NCBI GenBank assembly: GCA_900544105.1
Contig: UQUC01000071.1
Span: 1 to 10,613 of the forward strand
From: an uncultured Oscillibacter sp.
GTDB taxonomy: Bacteria; Bacillota; Clostridia; Oscillospirales; Oscillospiraceae
Direction: 5' to 3'
Length of the DNA stretch: 10,613 nt
Part shown: positions 1 through 5,176 of the stretch, piece by piece
Layout: the number at the start of each line of letters is the position of its first letter
Numbering within the stretch: the stretch's first letter is position 1
The notes under the pieces: model-generated
What the model was told of the DNA's origin: nothing
The model's input: only the letters and a program-made list of their open reading frames with translations
Database searches by the model: none
Translations under genes and position numbers: made by a program

Positions 1-2
1 CT

Positions 3-1205
3 GACAAACATGACGGCGGCGATGATCAGGTTCCGGGACTTGGTCAGGTCTACCTGATTCTCCACGATGTTGCGGACGCCCACGGCGGAGATCATGCCGT
101 AGAGGATGAAGCTGACGCCGCCCACGATGGCGGAGGGGATGGAGTTCACCAGCGCGTCGAACTTGGGGGAGAAGCTGAGGATGATGGCGTAGACGGCAGC
201 CAGACGGATCACGCGGGGATCGTAGACCTTGGAAAGAGCCAGCACGCCGGTGTTTTCGCCGTAGGTGGTGTTGGCGGGGCCGCCGAACATACCGGCAAAG
301 GCGGTTGCCAGGCCGTCGCCCGTCAGGGTGCGGTGCAGGCCGGGATCGGCGATGAAGTTATTGCCGGTGGTGGAGGAAATGGCGGACACATCACCGATGT
401 GCTCCATCATGGCAGCGATGGCGATGGGGGCCATGACCAGCACGGCGGACACGTCGAACTTGGCGAGGATGAACTTCTGGAGGCCAATGAGGTGTGCCTC
501 GCCCACAGAGGCGAAGTTGACAAGGGGCTGCATGACGCCGTTGGCATCGGGCAGCTGCGCGCCGCAGAGGGTGGCGATGACGGCCACGATGTAGGCACCC
601 ACAACGCCCAGCAGGATGGGGATGATCTTCACCATTCCCTTACCCCAGATGTTTGCCACCACGATGATGGCCATGGCCACCAGAGCCAGCCACCAGCAGG
701 AGGAAGCATTGGTAATGGCGGAGCCGGAGAGGTTCAGGCCGATCATGATGATCATGGGGCCGGTGACGATGGGGGGGAAGTACCGCATGACGGTCTTGGC
801 GCCCAGCACCTTAAAGAGCAGAGCCAGCACCAGATACAGGAGACCGGCGATGACGATGCCGCCCAGAGCGTAGGCCAGCTTCAGTTCGGGATCCAGGCCG
901 TCATAGGCGGGCATGGAGGCCACGGTGGAGAAGCCACCCAGGTAGGCGAAGGAGGAACCAAGGAAAGCGGGGACCTTGAACTTGGTGCACACATGGAACA
1001 GCAGGGTACCCAGACCAGCCATCAGCAGGGTAGTCTGGATGCTCAGGGGCAGGCCGTAGCCCTGGACCAGAATGGGCACCAGTACGGTGGCGCCAAACAT
1101 GGCGAACAGATGCTGCAAGCCCAAAATCAGCATACGGGGGGTGCCCAGGGTGCGGGCGTCGGTCACGGCTTCCTGACCGAGGATAGGTTTCTTTTTCTCG
1201 TTCAT
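3..1205 (-). CDS. uraA: Uracil/xanthine permease, NCS2 family (3' end cut by window)
   Basis: Inner-membrane nucleobase:proton symporter, most likely for uracil salvage. The 401 residues visible cover most of a protein that is usually about 420-450 long; the C-terminus lies outside the window. Family signatures are clear: LQHLFAMFGATVLVP near residues 30-44 (first membrane helix), AMMEHIGDVSAIS at 265-277 and GGPANTTYGENTG at 308-320. Glu268, His269 and Glu317 fall where UraA has its substrate- and proton-binding residues. Many hydrophobic helices are visible throughout. The start at 1205 is set by an AGAGGAG ribosome site about 6 bases upstream. Transcription probably begins at the promoter at 1432-1460, so a leader of about 220 bases carrying a small frame and an attenuator precedes it. 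Specificity for uracil rather than xanthine is inferred from the overall resemblance to UraA/PyrP and from the attenuator; the sequence alone does not prove it. Confidence 0.93.
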   Translation of the reverse strand, partial: MNEKKKPILGQEAVTDARTLGTPRMLILGLQHLFAMFGATVLVPILVQGYGLPLSIQTTLLMAGLGTLLFHVCTKFKVPAFLGSSFAYLGGFSTVASMPAYDGLDPELKLAYALGGIVIAGLLYLVLALLFKVLGAKTVMRYFPPIVTGPMIIMIGLNLSGSAITNASSCWWLALVAMAIIVVANIWGKGMVKIIPILLGVVGAYIVAVIATLCGAQLPDANGVMQPLVNFASVGEAHLIGLQKFILAKFDVSAVLVMAPIAIAAMMEHIGDVSAISSTTGNNFIADPGLHRTLTGDGLATAFAGMFGGPANTTYGENTGVLALSKVYDPRVIRLAAVYAIILSFSPKFDALVNSIPSAIVGGVSFILYGMISAVGVRNIVENQVDLTKSRNLIIAAVMFV

Positions 1206-1271
1206 GTTTTTCTCCTCTCATAACACACAAATCTTCTATCTAAATTTTATAAATAGACCAGGTTCCTGCGG

Positions 1272-1400
1272 CTATCCGCAAACAGGCATAAAAATACCGG
1301 CTCCCATAGCCGGCCAAAAAAGAAAAATAGAAATGACGGGACCGAGGATCCCGAAAATGGAGGAAACAGCGCTTCGCGCGCTCATACTGGACTGCATCAT
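1272..1400 (-). CDS. 42-residue leader peptide upstream of uraA
   Basis: A short frame starts with Met-Met and has an excellent ribosome site: AGGAGG at 1408-1413, 7 bases before the ATG. It lies about 25 bases downstream of a consensus promoter and 66 bases before uraA. The peptide is hydrophobic towards its end (ISIFLFW around residues 24-30), because that stretch is encoded by a T-rich tract. The reading frame runs through three predicted hairpins, and its stop codon sits in the loop of a fourth (1267-1280). This resembles the E. coli pyrBI leader peptide (44 residues in that case), where translation controls termination within the leader. Its main role is therefore probably regulatory, with the peptide itself dispensable. 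A small membrane protein is the alternative. I recognise no homologue. Confidence 0.6.
   Translation of the reverse strand: MMQSSMSARSAVSSIFGILGPVISIFLFWPAMGAGIFMPVCG
1290..1334 (-). promoter_or_regulatory. Putative UTP-sensitive attenuator of uraA: T-rich tract plus terminator hairpin
   Basis: Reading leftwards, a T-rich tract (1316-1334, 15 T of 19) is followed at once by a 6-bp GC-rich stem CCGGCT/AGCCGG (1308-1313 with 1297-1302, 5-base loop) and then by TATTTTT (1290-1296). A weaker hairpin, CGGGA/TCCCG (1349-1353 with 1337-1341), precedes the tract and could act as the pause hairpin. All of it lies inside the leader frame. In the known pyrBI mechanism, low UTP stalls RNA polymerase in the U-rich tract, the trailing ribosome catches up and prevents the terminator from forming. 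That mechanism is inferred here from layout only. No PyrR binding loop was recognised. Confidence 0.6.
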
Positions 1401-1431
1401 GGTGTTACCTCCTAAGAAATTTATCTGGTCC

Positions 1432-1460
1432 ATTATACAGAAGCCGGTTCCAGATTGCAA
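1432..1460 (-). promoter_or_regulatory. Sigma-A promoter of the uraA leader transcript
   Basis: Reading leftwards, TTGCAA (1455-1460) is separated by exactly 17 bases from a perfect TATAAT (1432-1437). The start point would fall near 1425, 12 bases before the leader-peptide ribosome site. An 8-base motif in the spacer, CCGGTTCC on the plus strand (1444-1451), recurs at 1539-1546 and might mark a regulator site, but this is weak. Confidence 0.8.
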
Positions 1461-1570
1461 GCCGTAATATCTATGATTGGAACAAAAGTTTTCTGTTGGA
1501 AATTGTCAAAAATCACAGAAGAACAACATTTGTGATGACCGGTTCCCGTTATTTGAGGGAACTGCTTCCA

Positions 1571-1603
1571 TAAAAGGGCTGCGGGCTTGCCGCCGCCCTT
1601 TTA
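1571..1603 (-). terminator. Rho-independent terminator after the shikimate-kinase gene
   Basis: A 9-bp stem (1571-1579 with 1595-1603, TAAAAGGGC/GCCCTTTTA) is extended by an inner GCGG/CCGC stem. It lies 15 bases past the stop codon of the leftward kinase gene. The A/T flanks make it nearly symmetrical, so it could stop transcription from both sides. Confidence 0.75.
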
Positions 1604-1604
1604 T

Positions 1605-1624
1605 CCGATCAGGTCCGATCAGGT
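1605..1624. repeat. Tandem 10-bp repeat at the end of the kinase gene
   Basis: CCGATCAGGT occurs twice in a row (1605-1614 and 1615-1624). The kinase stop codon (1619-1621) lies across it and each unit carries a TGA in the same position, so the duplication does not affect the protein length much. Probably a replication-slippage product. Confidence 0.8.
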
Positions 1625-2131
1625 TTCCAGGCCCACCGTCCGCATGACGTCCTCTACCAATCGGGCGGTGTCGGCCTCACCATCTTGGCTGGCCACGATG
1701 AGGTCGGCATACCGGGCGTAGAGAACGCAGCGCTCCTCATAGATCTCTTGCAGCGGCGTTCCTGCCGGCACGGCGATGCCCCGGTCATACAGATCTGCCG
1801 GCATCCGCTTTTCCAGCTGAGAAAAGGGCGTCTGAAGCCAGATCACCGTGCTGTTTTCCTTTAAATGGGCCATGGCTTCCGGGTAGAGTACCATGCTGCC
1901 GCCGGTGGCAATGACCGTGTGGGTCCGCTCCAGATTTGTGCCTACTTTGTTTTCAATTTTGTAAAAGGCCTCCAGTCCGTCCTGCCGTAGGATCTCCGGC
2001 AGCGTTTTGCCGGTGGCCTGGACAATGAGATCGTCCGCATCCACAAAGTCGTAACCAAGCCGGTCCGCCAGCGCCTTTCCGACGGTGCTTTTCCCCGTGC
2101 CGGGCATACCGATCAGTACAATATTCTTCAT
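1619..2131 (-). CDS. aroK: Shikimate kinase-family protein with a non-canonical substrate site
   Basis: 170 residues, normal for shikimate kinase, a cytoplasmic P-loop enzyme that phosphorylates shikimate in the chorismate pathway. The Walker A loop GMPGTGKST (8-16), the DADD motif (31-34) and an Arg in the C-terminal RCVLYARYAD segment are present. Two hallmarks differ. The GGG of the substrate loop reads TGGS (76-79). The segment that normally contains a shikimate-binding Arg (FR.RE in E. coli AroK) reads FYKIE (56-60). The protein may thus be a diverged shikimate kinase or a relative acting on another small hydroxyl substrate. The start at 2131 is chosen over an upstream frame extension because GGAGG lies 8 bases before it and the protein then begins directly with the core strand MKNIVLIG. 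It stands alone between a terminator and a divergent regulator, not in an aromatic operon. Confidence 0.78.
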   Translation of the reverse strand: MKNIVLIGMPGTGKSTVGKALADRLGYDFVDADDLIVQATGKTLPEILRQDGLEAFYKIENKVGTNLERTHTVIATGGSMVLYPEAMAHLKENSTVIWLQTPFSQLEKRMPADLYDRGIAVPAGTPLQEIYEERCVLYARYADLIVASQDGEADTARLVEDVMRTVGLET

Positions 2132-2161
2132 AGGCAGCGCCTCCGTGGTAAAAGTAACCTT

Positions 2162-2190
2162 ATCATACGCGATACACGGACAAATGTACA
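2162..2190 (-). promoter_or_regulatory. Possible promoter of the shikimate-kinase gene
   Basis: Reading leftwards, TGTACA (2185-2190), a 17-base spacer and TATGAT (2162-2167) lie about 30 bases before the gene start. The -35 matches the consensus in only four of six positions. Confidence 0.35.
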
Positions 2191-2294
2191 TAGTAAAAAT
2201 ACACAAAAATTCGGCGCAAGAAAGATCGACCTTTCATGACAGGGCGGACAAGACTGCCCCGAAAAACACGGTTGAAATCTGTTGAATATGCGCA

Positions 2295-2323
2295 TTGTCA
2301 AACGGCGGTCCATTCGGTACAAT
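2295..2323 (+). promoter_or_regulatory. Sigma-A promoter of the GntR regulator gene
   Basis: TTGTCA (2295-2300), a 17-base spacer and TACAAT (2318-2323). The transcript would have a leader of about 65 bases. The 8-mer ATATGCGC just before the -35 (2286-2293) also occurs in the guaB promoter spacer (3200-3207), which might reflect a shared regulator or chance. Confidence 0.65.
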
Positions 2324-2396
2324 GTCTAAAAATGGTAATACCTATTTGAGCCGCGCTGTATTCGGAACGGGCGGCAAAACGGAAGGGAGGACCCAA

Positions 2397-3122
2397 ATGA
2401 GTCAGAACCCAAGACAGTCCAAGAGTATCCGGGCTCAACTGCTCACCGCTATGCAGGTGGGAGAGTACGCCCATTGTGACCGGTTGCCCCGGGAAAGCGT
2501 ATTGTCGGAAATGCTGGGCATCAGCCGCACACAACTGCGGGACATTCTGGCCTCTCTGGACCGGGAGGGCTTCATCACCCGGCGCCATGGGGTTGGGACC
2601 ATCATCAACCGTCATGTGCTGGGCGCACCGGCCAGAATGGACATTGAAGTGGAATTTCTGGATATGATCCGCCAGAGCGGACACACTCCCGGCGTGGCCT
2701 TTGTCCGGGCTGCCGATGACAAGGCAGATAATAAGGTGGCCGCCCAGCTGGGCATCCCCACCGGAACGCCGATCCTTCGGATCTCCCGGCTCTGCACCGC
2801 TGACAGCCGTCCCGCCATCTACTGCGAAGATGTGGTGGAAAAGGCGAAGCTCCAGCGGCCCTATACGGCGGAGGAGCTGCGCCAGCCCATTTTCGATTTC
2901 CTCCAGAATGTCTGCGGACTTTCTTCCTACCTGGATCTGACGGACCTGCGGCCTGTGGCCGCGGACGCTGTCCTGGCTGATATTTTTCAGGTGCCCCAGG
3001 GTACACCGTTGCTGAACATGGACGAGGTGGATTACGATATTGAGGGCGCGCCGGTGTTCGCCTCCAACGAGTATTTTGCCGACGGCATCTTCCACCACAC
3101 GGTCCTGCGGAAAAAACTGTGA
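2397..3122 (+). CDS. GntR family transcriptional regulator, HutC/UTRA type
   Basis: 241-residue DNA-binding regulator. A winged helix-turn-helix occupies about residues 8-72, with RLPRESVLSEMLGISRTQLRDILASLDREGFITRRHGVGT matching the GntR pattern in both the recognition helix and the wing. A UTRA ligand-binding domain fills about 85-235. UTRA domains usually bind small metabolites such as sugar phosphates, amino acids or nucleotides; the ligand here is not evident. The start is placed at 2397 because GGGAGG ends 6 bases upstream and the first HTH helix follows; the open frame extends further up but across the promoter. guaB follows in the same direction 152 bases on, with its own promoter that contains two inverted repeats, so guaB is the natural candidate target, alongside autoregulation. 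This is inference from position. Confidence 0.88.
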   Translation: MSQNPRQSKSIRAQLLTAMQVGEYAHCDRLPRESVLSEMLGISRTQLRDILASLDREGFITRRHGVGTIINRHVLGAPARMDIEVEFLDMIRQSGHTPGVAFVRAADDKADNKVAAQLGIPTGTPILRISRLCTADSRPAIYCEDVVEKAKLQRPYTAEELRQPIFDFLQNVCGLSSYLDLTDLRPVAADAVLADIFQVPQGTPLLNMDEVDYDIEGAPVFASNEYFADGIFHHTVLRKKL

Positions 3123-3172
3123 CCTGCGGACCATCAGCCCAGCGTGAGCGTGGCGATCCATTTTGAAAATCA

Positions 3173-3190
3173 GGTCATCACAGCTTGACC
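3173..3190. promoter_or_regulatory. Inverted repeat over the guaB -35 (candidate operator)
   Basis: GGTCA (3173-3177) and TGACC (3186-3190) form a 5-bp inverted repeat with an 8-base gap, overlapping the -35 hexamer. GntR-family sites often contain a GT...AC core, so this could be the binding site of the adjacent regulator. Short, hence uncertain. Confidence 0.35.
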
Positions 3191-3213
3191 GTACCGCGTA
3201 TATGCGCTATTAT
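3185..3213 (+). promoter_or_regulatory. Sigma-A promoter of guaB
   Basis: TTGACC (3185-3190), a 17-base spacer and TATTAT (3208-3213), followed by an AT-rich start region. The leader would be about 55 bases. Confidence 0.75.
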
Positions 3214-3224
3214 TAAAAATAATA
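3208..3224. promoter_or_regulatory. AT-rich inverted repeat over the guaB -10 and start point
   Basis: TATTATT (3208-3214), AAA, AATAATA (3218-3224): a perfect 7-bp inverted repeat that includes the -10 hexamer. It could be a repressor site or simply reflect AT-richness. Confidence 0.35.
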
Positions 3225-3274
3225 TTTGTAATAAGTAAAACAATAAACGAACGATGAGAAAGGGGTATCTTACT

Positions 3275-4786
3275 ATGGCCTATTTTTTCCAGGAGCCTTC
3301 CCATACCTTCAGCGAATATCTGCTGGTGCCCGGTTATTCCTCTGAGCACTGCATCCCCGCCAATGTGTCCTTAAAGACGCCGGTGGTCCGCTTCAAGAAG
3401 GGGGAGGAATGTCCCCTGACCATGAACGTCCCTATGGTCTCTGCCGTTATGCAGGCCGTGTCCGGCGAGCAGATGGGCATTGCGCTGGCCAAGGAGGGCG
3501 GCATTGCTTTTATCTATGTCTCCCAGTCCATTGAGTCCCAGGCGGCCATGGTCCGCCGGGTGAAGAACTACAAGGCAGGCTTCGTCATCAGCGATTCCAA
3601 CCTCCGGGTGACGGATACCCTGGCGGATGTGCTGGCCCTGAAGCAGCGCACCGGCCATTCCACCATGGCTGTCACGGATGACGGCACCGGCACCGGCAAG
3701 CTGCTGGGCCTGGTCACCAGCCGTGATTACCGGGTCAGCCGTATGGACCCCGATGCCAAGGTGACGGACTTCATGACACCTGTGGAAAAAATCATCTCCG
3801 CACCGGAGGGCACCAGCCTGAAAACGGCCAATGACATCATCTGGGATCACAAGCTCAACGCCCTGCCCATTATTTCCAAGGACGGCCATCTGGTGAGCTT
3901 CGTGTTCCGCAAGGACTATGATTCTCACAAGGGCAATCCCCTGGAGCTGCTGGACGGCCAGAAGCGCTATGTGGTGGGCGCCGGCATCAACACCCGCGAC
4001 TATGAGGAGCGGGTCCCCGCCCTGGTGGAGGCCGGTGTGGACGTGCTGGTAATGGACTCCTCTGAGGGCTATTCCTACTGGCAGAAGCACTGCCTGGAGT
4101 GGATCCGCGCCAAGTACGGCGATACCGTGAAGGTGGGCGCCGGCAACGTGGTGGACGGCGAGGGCTTCCGCTTCCTGGCTGATGCCGGAGCCGACTTCGT
4201 GAAGATCGGCATCGGCGGCGGTTCCATCTGCATCACCCGTGAGACCAAGGGCATCGGCCGCGGTCAGGCCACCGCAGTCATCGACGTGGCCGCCGAGCGG
4301 GATAAGTATTTTGAGGAGACCGGCATCTATGTGCCCATCTGCGCCGATGGCGGCATCGTGCAGGATTACCACATCACCCTGGCTCTGGCCATGGGCGCTG
4401 ACTTCTGTATGCTGGGCCGGTATTTCTCCCGGTTTGATGAGTCTCCCACCAGCAAGATCCTTGTGGGCGGCAGCTATATGAAGGAATATTGGGGCGAGGG
4501 CAGCGCCCGTGCCCGGAACTGGCAGCGCTACGATCTGGGCGGCGCCGCCAAGCTGAGCTTTGAGGAAGGCGTGGACTCCTATGTGCCCTATGCCGGTGCT
4601 TTGGCAGACGGCATGGCCACCACCCTGGCCAAGGTCCGTTCCACCATGTGCAACTGCGGTGCGCTGACGATCCCGGAGCTGCGTGAGAAGGCTAAGCTGA
4701 CGTTGGTCTCCGCCACCTCCATTGTCGAGGGCGGCGCCCATGATGTTCTGCTGAAGGACACCACCAACGGTAACCAGCGAGGCTAA
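3275..4786 (+). CDS. guaB: IMP dehydrogenase, Tritrichomonas-like type
   Basis: Oxidises IMP to XMP with NAD, the committed step of guanine nucleotide synthesis in the cytoplasm. The protein is a (beta/alpha)8 barrel interrupted by two CBS domains at about 107-220. The catalytic loop GIGGGSICITRETKGIGRG places the nucleophile at Cys319; Asp261, Asp358, Arg382 and the flap Arg418-Tyr419 are all present. The length (503) and these residue numbers are the same as I recall for the T. foetus enzyme, including Lys310 and Glu431, which are linked to mycophenolic acid resistance. The start at 3275 follows AAAGGGG by 9 bases, and the resulting MAYFFQEP N-terminus fits the family; an in-frame ATG at 3254 has no ribosome site. 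The last 55 coding bases are part of a 63-bp repeat recurring downstream, so the C-terminal codons may have been supplied by an inserted element. Confidence 0.96.
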   Translation: MAYFFQEPSHTFSEYLLVPGYSSEHCIPANVSLKTPVVRFKKGEECPLTMNVPMVSAVMQAVSGEQMGIALAKEGGIAFIYVSQSIESQAAMVRRVKNYKAGFVISDSNLRVTDTLADVLALKQRTGHSTMAVTDDGTGTGKLLGLVTSRDYRVSRMDPDAKVTDFMTPVEKIISAPEGTSLKTANDIIWDHKLNALPIISKDGHLVSFVFRKDYDSHKGNPLELLDGQKRYVVGAGINTRDYEERVPALVEAGVDVLVMDSSEGYSYWQKHCLEWIRAKYGDTVKVGAGNVVDGEGFRFLADAGADFVKIGIGGGSICITRETKGIGRGQATAVIDVAAERDKYFEETGIYVPICADGGIVQDYHITLALAMGADFCMLGRYFSRFDESPTSKILVGGSYMKEYWGEGSARARNWQRYDLGGAAKLSFEEGVDSYVPYAGALADGMATTLAKVRSTMCNCGALTIPELREKAKLTLVSATSIVEGGAHDVLLKDTTNGNQRG

Positions 4787-4791
4787 GACAT
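4729..4791 (+). repeat. Direct repeat copy 1: 3' end of guaB (candidate attachment site)
   Basis: 63 bases covering the last 18 codons of guaB, the stop and a few bases beyond. It matches 4933-4995 at 59 of 63 positions, offset 204. The four differences (4740, 4771, 4780, 4783) are all transitions. Three are silent in the guaB frame and one would change His489 to Arg. Confidence 0.9.
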
Positions 4792-4932
4792 TTGAACGGC
4801 TCTTATGCCGCCCTCTGACCGCGCGATTGCGCGTCCAAGTGATTTGCGGAGCAAATCCTTGAAATGGGCGGGCTTCGCCTGCCCATTTGGGTCCTATGCG
4901 GGGTCCCCGCGCGTCACCGGCGCGTGGGGGGC
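4792..4932. mobile_element. 141-bp hairpin-rich insert between guaB 3'-end repeats
   Basis: The stretch holds no convincing gene. It contains successive palindromes: CGCGC/GCGCG (4820-4833), GATTTGC/GCAAATC (4841-4857), a 12-bp stem with a 3-base loop (4862-4888, AAATGGGC outer arm), GCGGGG/CCCCGC (4898-4910) and a CGCG pair (4910-4924). A run of stable hairpins like this is typical of small dispersed intergenic repeats (REP- or MITE-like). With the flanking repeats it looks either like the remnant of a larger element integrated at the guaB end, or a small non-autonomous element. No integrase or transposase is present. Confidence 0.55.
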
Positions 4933-4995
4933 GGGCGGCGCCCGTGATGTTCTGCTGAAGGACACCACCAACGGCAACCAGCGGGGTTAAGACAT
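4933..4995 (+). repeat. Direct repeat copy 2: orphan guaB 3' end
   Basis: Encodes the same final residues as guaB (DVLLKDTTNGNQRG and stop at 4988-4990), but in a frame without a proper start. It sits directly before the terminator at 5001-5031, so this is probably the original gene end displaced by the insertion. Confidence 0.88.
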
Positions 4996-5000
4996 ATAGA

Positions 5001-5031
5001 AGAGACAGCTGCTGAAGCTGTCTCTTTTTTT
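5001..5031 (+). terminator. Rho-independent terminator, originally of guaB
   Basis: Perfect 10-bp stem AGAGACAGCT/AGCTGTCTCT (5001-5010 with 5016-5025), 5-base loop, then T to 5031. It begins 5 bases after repeat copy 2 and about 215 bases after the present guaB stop. Confidence 0.92.
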
Positions 5032-5055
5032 GCCCGGCCCATCCTATAAAAAATG

Positions 5056-5070
5056 AGCAAACGATTTGCT
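5056..5070. promoter_or_regulatory. LacI-like inverted repeat upstream of the ribokinase promoter
   Basis: AGCAAA-CGA-TTTGCT: a perfect 6-bp inverted repeat centred about 30 bases before the -35. The CAAACG...TTTG core resembles LacI/RbsR-family operators. No such regulator is in the window, so it would act from elsewhere. Confidence 0.4.
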
Positions 5071-5089
5071 GAAACTTATCCTAAATCTC

Positions 5090-5118
5090 TTGTATCTGAA
5101 CCTGCAAAGTTGTATAAT
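5090..5118 (+). promoter_or_regulatory. Sigma-A promoter of the ribokinase operon
   Basis: TTGTAT (5090-5095), a 17-base spacer and a perfect TATAAT (5113-5118), with an AT-rich start region and a leader of about 50 bases. Confidence 0.75.
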
Positions 5119-5176
5119 ATAAACGATTAAATACATCGGGAACGGCTTGCCCGTTTCCGCGGATCAGGAGCATAGC

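Noticed and set aside
333..1223. Long open frame on the plus strand opposite uraA, rich in Gly, His and Gln
   Set aside because: It is the antisense shadow of the permease; low-complexity composition, no ribosome site, and the opposite strand carries a clear transporter.
1206..1470. PyrR binding loop or purine riboswitch ahead of uraA
   Set aside because: No sequence resembling the PyrR anti-antiterminator loop or the conserved purine riboswitch core was found; the leader-peptide layout explains the region better.
1512..1536. ATCACA...TGTGAT inverted repeat upstream of the uraA promoter
   Set aside because: Only 6 bp with a 13-base gap and orientation unlike a CRP site; too weak to list as an operator.
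3371..4741. 456-codon open frame on the minus strand opposite guaB
   Set aside because: Antisense shadow of IMP dehydrogenase caused by GC-rich codon bias; no family resemblance or ribosome site.
4792..4932. CRISPR array, because of repeated palindromes
   Set aside because: The palindromes differ from one another and there is no regular repeat-spacer period.
4805..4990. 61-residue frame ending with the guaB C-terminus
   Set aside because: Its first part is hairpin repeat sequence and it has no ribosome site; the guaB-like tail is explained by the direct repeat.
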